Shown here: positions 38,316 to 50,467 of the stretch, in pieces
Layout: each line of letters starts with the position of its first letter
Numbering within the stretch: position 1 is the first letter of the stretch
NCBI GenBank assembly: GCA_002633005.1
Contig: NMRA01000338.1
Location: 225,575 to 277,689 of the forward strand
DNA: 52,115 bases
Direction: 5' to 3'
Source of the DNA: Phoronis australis
Taxonomy: Eukaryota > Phoronida > Phoronidae
The notes under the pieces: generated by a model
Told to the model about the DNA's origin: nothing
Database searches by the model: none
What the model saw: only the letters and a program-made list of their open reading frames with translations
Program-made: the position numbers and the translations under genes

Positions 38316-40013
38316 ATCAAATGTTGCTGCTCGTTTTCCCCCGATTTATGACGTAATAAAGAATGGCAAGGCATGGCGTTCGTGGTGGTTGTGACAACTT
38401 AGTGTTTGTCGACGCTGTGACTCTCTTCACTTTCCCGCGAAACATCGGAGAAGCGCGGATGTGGCACAAATTTGTGCAAGGAACTCGCGTGTTAGCATGA
38501 AACGCTAGCGCTGGCTACGTTCATACGTCACACTCAAGTCCGTGGAGCTGAGAAACTTTCAACTGAAGCCTTTTTCGTCTATTTTCTCGTTTTGGGATAT
38601 TGAATTCACGATTGTGATTTACAGTGCTATAAAGGAAGGTTTAAGGATACTGACCATGTAGTCAATAGTCAAGACAAGGTAAATGTTGGTTTTGAGCACA
38701 ATTATGAACTCGGGCTTCACGAATTAAATTATACACATTCACTTCCGTTATAAGTGAAATGTCAGTTATACAGGGTGATTCTACTGAAATGAGCCCCAAA
38801 CATTTGCTTATATTATGTGAACTTAAGTTAGGGACCTGAAACCATATACAAACCTGCAAATGCACAATTCGATTGGGAGCAAACTCTGTAGGACGCGCTG
38901 CAAAAAGATAGTTCAACGCAGCTTGTCTACGTTTACTGGCAGTGTATCGATTCGCGTTCCCTAGTTGTATTCCTTAGAGCAGCGAGTTTTTCAATTTGGA
39001 AAGGCGCATTGAGTTGTGCTTAGATCCTGGGGTACATTTCTAGCACCTACTGTAAAAGTGCTGGAATTCACAGTTGTAAGACAACCATCTGGTCAGCTCA
39101 GGTAAGCCATCGTTACAGGCACCTGGTGCTTAGTCATTGGACTAAATCCAACGATCATCGAGAAAACCGCTGAGAATTGTGTGGTCGAAAACTTTAGCAT
39201 TTAAAACCTTCAACATTAGCATGAGCTTTTAAAAACATTAAATTGGAACTCCGCGAAATTTGAACTGTTTGACTCTATTGAAAAATAAGATTTGTGGTGT
39301 TTGCTTTTTGGGCGAAGCTAGTAGGAAAACAAGCACACGCTATCTAGCACAAACTGACTTGAATACGTCCGCGTTTCATGTGGACGAAAAAACACATAAC
39401 CCGCGGGTTAGACAGCATGCGGAATGGCCTGTATTGTTAAACCTGGTTAAACAGTGTTTGAGTGTCATGCAGGGGCACATAAAGACCTAACAAAAATTCA
39501 TTGACATATTCCTCAACTGTTCAAATATTTACGCGCGCATTGTTGGATGAGACCTGGGCCCGAGATCTAATCCCCATACTTGAGACCTCGATTGAAATGT
39601 TGAAAATTGCATGGTAAGTTTCGAGTAAACTCTCACATTTGTGCTTGTGCTCGAGTCATACGACGTGATTACTTAATGTCGGAGTAGGCTGAGTAGAGTC
39701 AGACATCGAACACTTTTAATCCATGACACATTAAACTGTCGCTGGAATGGTCATGTGATAATTATTGAATACTGTGGTGACTTTTTTGAAGCCACCTTAT
39801 AGCGTCACCTCACGGTAAGGTACCTTAACTTGCGCTGAAAAGTCGTTGTAACGTAAGGTGACCTCGAGCTTACCTTAGCAACACCTCTCGAACGTTGGAA
39901 AAACCAGTCGCAGTGTGTGATTATTGATAGAGAACATGGACCTGTTGTTGAGTATGCCAATGTTTATATGAATATGAATATTAATGATAATGTTGTGGGA
40001 TTTGTTGTTATTA

Positions 40014-40035
40014 CTCTGCGCGTGCAAGCGCAGAG
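40014..40035. repeat. 22-bp palindrome beside the 400-bp tandem repeat
   Basis: ctctgcgc and gcgcagag flank gtgcaa, a near-perfect palindrome. A related word (acgcacgcgcagag) occurs on the far side of the tandem repeat near 41120. Confidence 0.6.
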
Positions 40036-40169
40036 TGCTGTTGTTCCTAGGTTTTCTTCAATTTTTTTCTTCTTATTCTTCTTCCGACCAACTTTGAGGC
40101 TTAATAACTCCAGAATGCGTGAAAGTATGTTCTTTAAATTCAGCATATGATTTTTGACAGAACATAAAT

Positions 40170-41060
40170 TTTGATTCTATATTGCACCGGAAGAGGTCGT
40201 TTGGTGCACAGGTCATGTAATTTTCAAAATGCTACTCCTTCAGTTTCAAAGCTATCTTTTTCAAATTCGGTGCACAGATATAAGTCAACAAGACAATCTA
40301 AAAATTACTTTTCTAAGTAATCGAATTATCCAACCAGATAAAACAGGTCAAAGGTCATTAGGTGCAAATTAAAATTTTGAGCTAGACACTCATTTAGTGC
40401 AACCATGGGGTCATTAGGAGCATTTTTCTTCAGAAAATTTGTCATTTTCATTCACCAAGTATTCTGATGTGTCAACCGTTAGACAAGTGTGATTCTCAGC
40501 ATTAAACACACGTTTCACGAGCTTTACAATAATTCTCCTAAAGACGCTTATAATGCACCGGATAAGGTCAGTTATTGAAAGGTCACCTAACGTTCAAAAT
40601 GTTATATCTCCTACATTTTTCAAGGAATTCTTTTCAATTTCAGCACACTAGTGTAAGCCAACATGCCAATTGAACACCCTACTTTACTACGCAATAGGCC
40701 TAACCAATCAGAAAAAATAAGTCGAAGGTCATTGAGTCCAAACTAAAATCTTGAGCTAGGGACTTCAAAAATACACATATGTTTAGAAAATGCGATTGAG
40801 TTTCAATTCTAAATTTTCAGGTCATTTGGTGCACCCATGGGGTCATTAGGTGCATTTTTCTTCTGAGAGTTTGGCCAATTCATTCATCTTATATTCTGAA
40901 GTGCTTAAAGTAAAGCATGTGGGATTCTTAGCATTAGCCACACTTTTAATCGAGTTTACAATTACTCCCTCATCGGGGCTCATAATGCACCGGAAGAGGT
41001 CAATTAGTGGAAAGGTCATCAAAATATTAACGTGTAATTTCTCCTACAATTTTAAAGTAT
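40170..41060. repeat. Three tandem copies of a roughly 370-430 bp unit
   Basis: The word attgcaccggaagaggtcg (near 40180) recurs as aatgcaccggataaggtcag (near 40552) and aatgcaccggaagaggtcaa (near 40984). Between them recur aaaggtcattgagtcc/ggtcattaggtgca, tcttgagctag and catggggtcattaggagcat. Copies are diverged. A shorter ggtcatt(a/t)ggtgca motif repeats within each unit. Confidence 0.7.
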
Positions 41061-41137
41061 ACCTTTTCATATTGGTAAACGGGTCGTTGTCAATAACTTT
41101 CCATAACAATTCTAGTAATACGCACGCGCAGAGTCCA

Positions 41138-41162
41138 TTATTGTCACGCCCTGACAATAATC
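41138..41162. repeat. Short hairpin after the tandem array
   Basis: attattgtca and tgacaataat pair around a five-base loop (cgccc). It may mark the end of the mobile or satellite unit that begins at the palindrome near 40014. Confidence 0.5.
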
Positions 41163-41219
41163 TTTCTAGTTTTTATCGTCATTATTCGAATGTTTTGTTA
41201 ATATTATATTTGTAACAGA

Positions 41220-41375
41220 CACTTGAATTTTAATAAATATTATAATATTGAAATTTCTATTTTAATAGTTATTATTAGTGTGATTAGTATTATTATTAGC
41301 GTTAGTACTAAGTACTTAGTATTATTACTATTATCATTATCATAATTATTAATAATATTTTATTACCCTGCAGCG
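41220..41375. repeat. AT-rich low-complexity tract, ATT/TAT units
   Basis: About 150 bases dominated by tattatta-type units, interrupted by gtactaagtacttagt. Simple sequence, no coding potential. Confidence 0.7.
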
Positions 41376-43936
41376 CGTTTTCGGGTTCATGCGCCTACTT
41401 CCGAACTAAGACATTTTATAGAACTTCGCCTTTACCGTAGAATCTGGCAATTAAGGGCATACCCCTAATTGAGAAGATGCAGGTATAACGTAATAACCAT
41501 GCTCACTATGACACCTGAAAAATCTTATATATTCTTTATCAATACTGCTTGTGGCACCGTTACATATTATAATTGAGCAGCTTGTCACAATGAACGTCTC
41601 ATAATATGAAGAAGTGCTGTTGACGTTCCGGTGAAACTAGATGACTTTTTGGCCACTGAAGATGCTTCGAGTTCGTTATTTGCGACGACTGTGTAATTCT
41701 AATGGAGGACGTTTTACGCTCTCCGTAACCTGAAATTACTTCTTGTTAGTCACCCCTGCACTTGTTCTTGTAATCGATAACGGCTGTATAATAGTTAAAA
41801 AAGGGTCTCGTATAAATTGCGCTCACGGAAATTTTGTTTTCATCCAGGCAAATCATTAGTCCTAAGCGATACGTAATGTTCGAAGCTTTGTACCCTTTTA
41901 AAACTTCAGTGATGCATTTTGATAAAATGTTGACCAATATAAAAGGGGTTCACGTTGTCAAGGGTAAACTGCGGTTCCTATCAATATACAGTCGTTGACT
42001 GATTGATTATTTATATAGAACCTGTAAGAAAAAGCAGACATTGCAGATCAATAATTGGCGCGTGTTATTTTTAACGAGAAGTGCTTCTATAAGCAATCTT
42101 GTTTATGTTTTCCGCCCCATTTAGTTTGCGCCACGTCCCCACTTTTATTCTGGTCTCGTCAGATGAGGACCCAGCATTGCGGTGGTATTGTTGTGACGGA
42201 GAGTCACATTCACATGCAGCCACCCAGCTAGTTACATTTAATCTATCATAACCAGGCCATAAAGGAAAGGGAATAGTGACAAATTCCTAAAACAACATGG
42301 TCTACTTAGCTCGCGAGTAGCCAATTCATACGGAGCAGTGCAAGGTGATTTCGCTTGACTAGGCCACAGGTGTAGGCCTATATAAACACGGGTGATGACT
42401 ATGAATCATAAAGAGATGGTCAAGATAACTTTGGGCAAGTATTTGTCGCTGAACCAATGACCAGCAGGCGAAAGTTCCAGGGAGATATGGGTGATTCTTG
42501 ACAATTTTATGAAACGTCATTCAACCCCTTTGGAATGGCTGCAAGGTAGGTTGAATTAAATGTCAGACCCTAACCACGGCTCGCAATAGAACCGCGGTGT
42601 ATGAACGTTGGATTTTCCTCATCTTACTTGACTTTCTAGTGTGATCAATACCTAGTCAGGTCAGTTTTCATTAGGCTTGTAATGAAGCACGTGTAGTTTT
42701 GAGTGCCGAAAAAGAAAAAAAAACTTCTATAGGCGTTAATCACGTGGGCAAATGTGTCCTTAAAGATTGGCTGTTATTGTACTTGGGGGCCAGGGGTCTT
42801 TGGTACAACCAAACATTATGATTTTTAGTCTCGATGCAGAATTTATGGTAAATGTTTTCTATTCACGTGATGCAAGTTTTTTAAGTAAGAACACTCCAAC
42901 TGACCACGTATAGATAGGCTTTGAACTTTTGCTTTTAATTTGGTTGTGGTCAGAACTTTGTTAGGAGTCTGAATTGATAAAGGTCATGTACCATGGGTGA
43001 ACCAATGTTAAGGTTACTGTACATTCACTATCCCAAAGGTTGCCAAAGGTTGAGTCTCTGTTTTGTTTGATGCCGTTTAAAAAAATAGACGAGCGCGGGC
43101 GACATTAAATGTTTAGGAATACCGGCTATGCCTAGCAAATATGAAAATCCATCTTTCTTGTAATAAAACATATAGCATTATTTAACGTGAAGTTGTTACA
43201 AGCATTGCCTCTGTAAAAATATAAAGCAAACCCCTCTTCAATTAATTTAAAGTAGTTTGGAATATTTTGACGTAAAGCACGGTGGATGCGTAGCAAACAA
43301 CTTGATATTATCGCAATGAATGACCTGGTCTTTTGGTACACCCAGCGACTGTTTATTTTTTATTGTAAACAACAAGTAAAATATTACAGACCGTAGATTC
43401 ATGGGATAGCATGGGCATTGTCATTGGATTGTAGGACGTTTCTGGTTCACAAAAATCGACGGTAGAGATGAATGAAATCCTGCAATGTGTGGTCTGATGC
43501 TGAACGCAGAAATACTGAGAGGCGAAACGTATTTTTAGTACCAACGGATGCCTACAGTCGGTGCGCACTGACAGCTTTCAATGAAATCTATTTCGTTTTG
43601 GATTGCTTGCTTGGTCAATTATTTAAAAAGTTTCATCAACCACGTTATACACTCGGTTTGCTCCAACTGCCAACCTTTGAAAGGGGGTCAAGGAGGGGAC
43701 AGTTCAAACATGTGGCTACTGAGGAGGAGGTGCACACACATTTCCGGGGGTGGAATAGCAAGGAGAAATTTTAGTGCAATACTATCATAAAGGTGGTTAT
43801 AGAATTATACACATGGACTCGTACATCAACGCAATGGAAGTCAGACCGGAGGGTTACCAACAGCAAATCGAACTGTATTTGGTTTGGCATGTTAACATAA
43901 TGTTTAAGGACCGAGGCTCCTGTTTATGTATACATA

Positions 43937-43977
43937 AACACACACACACGCACGCACGCACACGCATACACACACCC
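43937..43977. repeat. CA-type microsatellite
   Basis: An imperfect (CA)n tract with CG and TA interruptions (acacacacacgcacgcacgc and on). Confidence 0.85.
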
Positions 43978-45777
43978 TGTTTTGGGGACGCCTACTTTTT
44001 ACGTCTTTAAAGGTTATTAGAGTACAGTAAAGAGATGACAATTGTCGTATTACGAAGTTAGGATTGTACACTAACAAAGATAAGAAAAATACCATTCATG
44101 CCATATACAAACCTCACATTCACACACGGATCAGATGTCTAGACTTTTAGCTAAAGAGTGAATCTACAACAGACCATCTGATTTCAAATTGAATAAATTT
44201 ACAGTTTTTATAAAATTGAATTGTTCAACTTTAAAATAATCTAGAATTTCAATTTTTCAGTCGATCTAAAATGGGGGGAGGGTGTAAATTCGTTAGTCTA
44301 CTTTTATATATGTGAAATTTAGTTAAACAAATTATGAGGTTAATGACATCTGGTGCACCAATTTTTACAAAAAATATCTTTTTGAGTTAAATTAAGCACT
44401 ACAGATTGTTTTCAAAAAAAGAAACAATTCGAACAAATGCCAAACGGATTTGATACTAAGACAAAGCCAATAAAGATGAATTAGGTTTTCAGATTCCTCT
44501 TCACAAAAAGTGCATCTACCCGAGTCCTTGACTCCAATTTTATGTAAAAGAGAAGTACAACTTATGATTCTATGCGATAGCCTAAATTGAAATCATTTTG
44601 TTTTATATCAGAATTAAAACAGAGAGATGAATTATAAACCTTTTCTCATCGCGTCTGGCCTGTAGAAATATTTAAGCTGTTTTTCCACTTAAATTCATAA
44701 TATTTTTTTAGTAACCGTTAATTAAGTGAGTGTAGGCTTTTTTATTTGAATATTCAGTAAATAACACTCTTAAAGAATTGTGAAAACATGGCAAAGTAAC
44801 AAACACAGAATTTAGGTCTAAGGAAAACAAATACTTTCTTATAGATTGTAAAATTCCAAAAGTTAATTAAAAACGAATTCTGGAAGAACGTTTCATCGTA
44901 TTTCTGAACTAGACCATCTCACAATTGCTGTTCACTTCTGAATTAACCACAGTGGCATAATTCACTTATCAGAATTGACAATAAGACAATATTTATAAAA
45001 CAATATAATGGCAAAGTTGTCAGATATTTCTACGACTTAGTAGACATTAACGGCAACTTTTCTGGTTATGAGTCTTTTTATAATTATATTTCGCTCAATG
45101 TTCACAGCGTTCCTGAGGATCTTCGACATTATTAAATCCACTAATTTAAGAGGATGCCTGACGCTGACGTATTAACGTCATATTTCCCTTTGTAATAAAA
45201 ATTGTGACTAAAAACGAGGGCTTCGCTTCTCATGCCAGGCTCAGTTACTAGTCAAATTACTAGTCAATGCGTAAGACCAGTCTCCAGAGAAAAGTGGAAA
45301 TTGTAGTTGCAGTAGAGACGAGAGGGAAGTTTGATGGAGCATGTGGAAACACATGCAAATAACATCACGTGTCTGGAGATAAAAAACTCCGATGATTCCA
45401 ATTTCGGCCAATTCGCACTTATTTGAGCATAAAAGCCCAGAATCGTTGTTACATTTGTATGTTAATTGGTCCTTTTACAAGCTCGTTTTGGACCAGTGTT
45501 GGTAGGTGGTGCTCCCCAGATAATGAGAATGTGATATTCGACGAAAAGTAGTAGTATTACATGCGCGTACTCAGAGGGGGGGGGGGCTTGAGGGGGCTCG
45601 AACGAACCCCCAAGTTTGGCGAAGTGGACTAAAAGGTTCGCCTCAGAGAAACGCAAATTCCGAAATAAAGTAGCAAACGAGTTCATTAAAAACAGGAACT
45701 ACCACAAGTCGACGAATGCAAAATTCATAGCTCTGAACGCACACCTTGAATCTTAGTAAAAGGTACACATTCTCAAA

Positions 45778-45818
45778 AATTCGAGCCCCCCAATTTTTAA
45801 GGCTGGGCGCTCGCATGT
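45778..45818. repeat. Dispersed repeat, GC-rich family, copy B
   Basis: aattcgagccccccaatttt then aaggctgggcgctcgcatg, matching 6864-6904. A G-rich stretch at 45575-45605 about 180 bases before it resembles the end of the related element at 50176-50467, so a longer decayed element may span 45.57-45.82 kb. Confidence 0.6.
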
Positions 45819-46168
45819 ATTAGGGTAAGCAGAAATGCATTCAGTCGTAAATTTTATGTCAAAAATTAAATTCGCCAAATACCACGACGTGAACGGACAT
45901 CGATCGAAATCTACAAGAAATCACTTAGTTAGTTTGTGGACACGCGGTGTAAAAAATGTGACGGGGGGGGGGGTCAGCTGAGATTACAAGGGTCCGAGAC
46001 ACACTATGACTGAAAGCCCTGCGAGCAACCTTAGGAATGCTATGTTGAGACTGTGTCCCCCCGGGAACCATGACAGACCATGTATTCGTGAACATAAACA
46101 CGCGGTACTGATGGTGATTAGTGAGTGATGACTTGGTGTGTACTGAAACAAATTATCCGAACTTTCAG

Positions 46169-46263
46169 GTATTTAGAGACAGTTTACGGCATTCACCCCA
46201 TTTGTCACTTTGTGAGTGCAACTACAAAGGAAATGAAAAGTACATATTCAAAAACGTTCGCAA
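46169..46263 (+). CDS. Candidate exon of an unknown plus-strand gene (third from the end)
   Basis: Acceptor aactttcag, donor gcaa|gtgagt, phase 0 to 2, 31 codons. Encodes VFRDSLRHSPHLSLCECNYK, then GNEKYIFKNVR. The C-x-C followed by a charged segment could be the end of an EGF-like module; that is a guess. Confidence 0.4.
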
Positions 46264-46582
46264 GTGAGTTTGTTCAACGACTCCCTCACGTGTGCAGTCT
46301 TTTTCACTTGACTGTTAAGTTTGCATTTCACTGGCTGAATCAGATGTGAGCCATAAGCTTAAAGATTACGCTGTAGGTTATTCAAGTACTACTTAGTAGC
46401 ACTAGAACCCTACCACAGACAATGCTTTCATGCCTTAACTTTAGCCCCCATCCGGGGATTTTGCTAATTTTATCAAATGATGAGAGAAGTGACGCACATT
46501 CATCTATTATTTACCACTACAGTGCGTGTTTTGAGGAACAGAAAATATAACATAATACTTCAGGAAGGGGTCTTTTTATCAG

Positions 46583-46799
46583 TCGATTGCCACGTGATCC
46601 GCAAGGTCTGTATTATTTGTTCCCTTTGTCGGCAGTAGAGAATAGAACGGGACTCAAATATTTACGCGAGGCTGTGTTGGATATTCATCACGCGTCTTTC
46701 GAATTACAAATACGAGCAAATGGTTTGCTCCGGTTCGCTATTCATTCTTCTTTAGTTGAAGACTCAAATCGACCTGGTCCCGCGATTTACACATTTTCT
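46583..46799 (+). CDS. Candidate exon of the same unknown gene
   Basis: Acceptor tttttatcag, donor tct|gtgaga, phase 2 to 0, 72 codons, joining in frame on both sides. Encodes RLPRDPQGLYYLFPLSAVEN, LREAVLDIHHASFELQIRAN and GLLRFAIHSSLVEDSNRPGP. It looks like a real extracellular domain. LxR-x-x-QG-x-xY with beta-strands faintly recalls the C-terminal module of fibulins, but I cannot confirm it; it could also be a diverged LG4. Its phase would also accept laminin donor 34335, but the exon at 46169 is a closer and better partner. Confidence 0.45.
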
Positions 46800-47048
46800 G
46801 TGAGAATTGCTGTGTCAGTTTATGATGTGACATGACCTATTGTGAGTAGCTTATTGGTAGGTATTCAAGCTGAACGTAGGCTACACTAAGTTGATAAAAT
46901 CTCTTTCATATTCTGAGGCAATTCTCTCAAGCACGCAGTTTAATAGCATTTGCTGAGCAGACGATGACGTGTGTCAACATATTCGGTCAACGCATTTTCT
47001 ACAAGCTGGGACCTGGTTGCTTTGCATAGTAACAATTCTGTGATCCAG

Positions 47049-47156
47049 GTGTTATATGCGGAAAATTTGACCTCTACACACCAGCGATATACCTTTCATT
47101 GTTTGTATTTGGTTTTAGATGTAGGTGGACGTAGGAAGACTGATCTACAAGAGTGA
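47049..47156 (+). CDS. Candidate last exon of the same unknown gene
   Basis: Acceptor tgatccag, phase 0, open to TGA. Encodes VLYAENLTSTHQRYTFHCLY, then LVLDV and a basic tail. An internal gtaggt (47121) could instead act as a donor in phase 0. It ends only 94 bases before the next start codon, which is unusually close. Confidence 0.35.
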   Translation: MLYAENLTSTHQRYTFHCLYLVLDVGGRRKTDLQE

Positions 47157-47250
47157 AAACATCTTGGTTGATTTGTAACTGGGTGTGACAAATTGTTAGT
47201 CACACTTCGCCCAAGTTGCTATTACAAAGCGGGCTGGAACTCTGAAAACG

Positions 47251-47422
47251 ATGGCAAAACAGCAAGTGGAAGTTCATCTTTTCACAATATACGCAATAGT
47301 GTTGACTGGTTTTTCGGGACTTGGATATGCCCATATTGTTCTGAAGTTCCCCTACGCACGGACGTACCCCTTGGATTTCCTCGACACTGCACGAACTCCC
47401 GGAGAGTGCGGAATGCCTGCAG
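47251..47422 (+). CDS. First exon of a secreted protein with predicted N-terminal His (partial gene)
   Basis: ATG in a strong context (acgATGG) with an in-frame TAG about 55 bases upstream. Residues 1-27 form a signal peptide (hydrophobic FTIYAIVLTGFSGLGYA with a GYA cleavage site), so the mature protein should start with histidine: HIVLKFPYARTYPLDFLDTA and on to CGMPAG. A mature N-terminal His followed by a P-rich strand and a CG motif resembles copper His-brace proteins (LPMO-like and X325/BIM1-like families). Donor cag|gtatgc, phase 1. Family membership is tentative; no other part of the fold can be checked here. Confidence 0.7.
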
Positions 47423-49048
47423 GTATGCTATTTTTAAGGCAACATGTCTCTTTCGTAAACTACATGTGAGCCAAGTTTCCAACCTTGTTCGACAGTTAGT
47501 ATAATTCAGAAACGTTCTTAGTGTAGTTATTGAACAGTATACATGTCGCACGTACTGTTTCAGCGGCCGTTACCCGACAAGCAATACTTGTAAGGCAAAG
47601 TGGTATCGCTAAAGAAAATATGTGACTCCGGTGTAATGATAGGACATTTAGAGCGATTGTGGTAAACAATTTAAATGACTTCAGCCACTATGTAGATGAA
47701 AATTTTTTCACGATGTGGCCAGAAACACGTTTTGACGAAGTGTGTTGACTTTTAGTGATGTATCAGTATGTACCAGATTGCTATACATTGAGCTTGCACG
47801 TATTTGTTTGTGTTTTGTAATTGTATACATTGCATTATGGTGTCATGAGAGGTGAGAAAAAAATGGAATGGTGCACTATCTACAATATAACTGCTCAAAG
47901 TCGGTATTTTAATTGACTTCATTAACCCAGCTCTGATCGTCTCTCACTCTGAACGATACGATATGCAGATATGATAGGCAAACCCAATTTATCCCCATAC
48001 TCTATCTATAGTTGACTCTTCTGATTATAAGTTCACCCGACTACGTGTGTACATTACATTGCTTAATATTGGTGCCACTGTTTACTCAAATTTGTGTTAC
48101 TCAAATTGCGTATGAGCATGTGCAATCGAGTAAAGAAACGCTAAAGTAGTTTAGAAGATGAGACGGAAGCAATAAGAATTCTGCACATTACTTAACAGAT
48201 CCACCGCACTTCATGCTTCTGTAGCACACCCTTGAGAAAGAGCGCATCGCTCGATACGTGGGGATATTTTAATATATTTTAGTACCGACGCTCGTCATTT
48301 TAGTTTTACTAGTTTTACTATTTTATATTTTTATTCGTCGGTAACTGCACGGCATTGCAACATCTATTTGATTTCATGCTTCTTAAAACTGCTGTAAACC
48401 CTTGTTCCGTCTGAGAAATTGACTTTTGATTTGGACCAAATACTGCTATACAACTGGCCTCATTGTGTTCTTTACCCAAAGGAGACGTGGATTTGGACCA
48501 GCATACAACTGGCAGCTCGGCATTGCTTGCGACCATTTCCGGCATAGCGTTTAAGTGACCCGGTATGACAAACTGTACCTGGTATCACGCAATGAACTTT
48601 AAAACACGCAATGGTTTTTACAATGATAAGTGCCTGAAATCCCTGTTTTTTACAGAAGCAAGTGTGTGGCAGCTTTAACTGTGGACCCATCATCACGTCA
48701 CTGGCCGAAGAATAGATTCAATATGTGCTTTTGAAATTATCTACCTGTCCTTTGTCAGGATGCACGTTCAGCTTTACAATTGTTTGTATCAGTGCTGCTT
48801 CTAAGATATTGTACGATTGCATATTCCACCAGTCGTTTTCCTTTTGGAGTAACACGAAATTGCTTACAAGGCGCTTAGGTTCCCTGACTATTGGAGGCAA
48901 ATTCGTTTGAAAGTTGTGGTGAAAAGCAGCAATGATTAATTAACGTGCAGCTGTAACTTATAACCAGGAGCACGTCAACCGTTACGATTTAAAATATTTT
49001 CAAACTCTCAATTGCGCTGTACATAACCAGAGTATTTCTTGATTTTAG
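47423..49048 (+). other. Intron 1 of the His-start secreted protein gene
   Basis: No recognised exon. Contains a short direct repeat (ttggaccaaatactgctatacaactgg near 48431 is echoed by ttggaccagcatacaactgg near 48492) and otherwise unremarkable sequence. Confidence 0.5.
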
Positions 49049-49128
49049 GCGTTGCAGGCAGTCCCGTGACAGAATTTAGAAGTGGTGCCACTATAAACGT
49101 CACTTGGCACATGGCGTTTCCCCACAGG
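49049..49128 (+). CDS. Second exon of the His-start secreted protein
   Basis: Acceptor gattttag, donor agg|gtgagt, phase 1 to 0, in frame with exon 1. Encodes VAGSPVTEFRSGATINVTWH, then MAFPHR. Two histidines here are candidates for the second metal ligand. NVT sequon. The strand pattern suggests a beta-sandwich. Confidence 0.65.
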
Positions 49129-50175
49129 GTGAGTTGGTTAAAACGTAACCGGGCACAGAAACTCTTGTAAGAGTTTTGTTCTGCATGGGATGAGTGTATG
49201 AGTGAAGACTAGCGCTTGTAGGAACCCATCCAATATTCGGTACACAGAAATAGTTCTTGGGGTTTGCTCATCGGAAGTACAATCTATCTTTCTCTTCCCA
49301 TACTTCGATTGAAGAGATCCGTTCCGCGTCAACAAGCTTCGTCATAAAATACGAGAATATCCGAATACGGAGAAACGTTGATAATTCGCATGATAAAAGA
49401 TGTGATTTGTAACGAGGAAGTCGTACATAAAGAAATGCGGTGTCTACTTCAGTCGACCGAGACAAAAAATCGCTGAGTCACTATCTGCATGATCTACCAT
49501 CTGCTATTGTGTCACTGAAAATTATAACGTCAAATGCTCTCAGCAATGGCTTTATTTTTAGCAAGTTTAATTACTCGTTGTAATACCTGTCAACGATTTA
49601 GTCCACCACACAGTACATTGTTAATTTAGACCCGGTTGCATAAAAGTAATATGTATCTTGGATAGCAACAACGACGTTGCATTATCACGCATCATGTTAC
49701 CATTGTTGAGCAATGTATTTGACGTCATGTAACAATCAGAGTTATCCAGCGGATATGTTTTAAGGCATTCAGCCCGGAAGTTGTTACCGACTTCACGCTA
49801 CTCATCCGTGGGTTTCAACATTCAGTGTTGTGTGGAGACGAAAGGAGTCGCGTTGCGCAATGTCCGCCAGCGACATTCAACTAATTTGTTGCTAAAAAAA
49901 CTAGTTTCCATACTTATACTGTGACAAGCCGCCGACAGTCGCCTATTGAGACATGTGCGGCACTGCTGTCGTATAGTATCGACAACTACGAGGTTATCTA
50001 CTCCAAACTTTCGCGCCAACCATTGTCGGTTATGAGTCAAGCGAAGATGACCAGAAAACTGACTACCCGAACTGTTTTGCCGATGTAAATAGGCTAGAGG
50101 CTGGTGTAGAGGCATCAATACATTTTAGGAATGATTGTAAAAATGCTTTTATCAAGAAGAATTTATTATGCTTTT

Positions 50176-50467
50176 CATGGGCGGATCCAGGATTTTGAGT
50201 TGGGGGGAGGCAGGGAGGCAGGGCACAGGAATAACTAGAATTTCGCCTTATGCGCGCGGCCAACCTAAAATGGGTCTCGAATTTTTGGGTTTGTGGACCT
50301 TATTACTAAAACAAAAAACGAGGTTTGTTCAAGGCTGATGCATTGTGCATTCTCCCCTCGAGCTCCCCTGGGTGCGCTCATATGCTAGTCAGCAATTCGC
50401 ACCCCGAACTGCCAAATGGAATCTGGGAGAATTTTAGGGGGGCATGGCCCCCTTCTAAATCCTCCAC
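50176..50467. mobile_element. 292-bp non-autonomous TIR element with target-site duplication
   Basis: Starts catgggcggatccaggattt; the right end, reversed, reads gtggaggatttagaagggg. The flanks carry the same 7 bases tgctttt (50169-50175 and 50468-50474). The interior contains GC-rich repeat copy C (50249-50285, inverted). A (G)TGGCGGATCC-type terminus with a 7-8 bp duplication fits a hAT-type MITE. Confidence 0.65.
50249..50285 (-). repeat. Dispersed repeat, GC-rich family, copy C
   Basis: The reverse complement reads aaattcgagacccattttag, then gttggccgcgcgcata, matching 6864-6904 and 45778-45818. Confidence 0.6.

Larger units (their letters stand above)
34339..46168. other. Long region without a convincing gene
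   Basis: Nearly 12 kb in which ORFs are short and unremarkable, apart from one candidate exon at 36252-36409. It holds the transposon-like and tandem repeats listed separately. I looked for LG4/LG5-type motifs (VGG, F-x-G-C, NGLL) in the ORFs here and found none. Confidence 0.45.

Noticed and set aside
46583-46799. Reading this exon as laminin LG4
   Set aside because: The phase would fit donor 34335, but VGG and F-x-G-C motifs are missing, the intron would be 12 kb, and the exon at 46169-46263 gives a better in-phase partner.
49822-50118. 98-codon minus-strand ORF
   Set aside because: No recognisable domain, no splice support, and it lies in a repeat-bearing intron.
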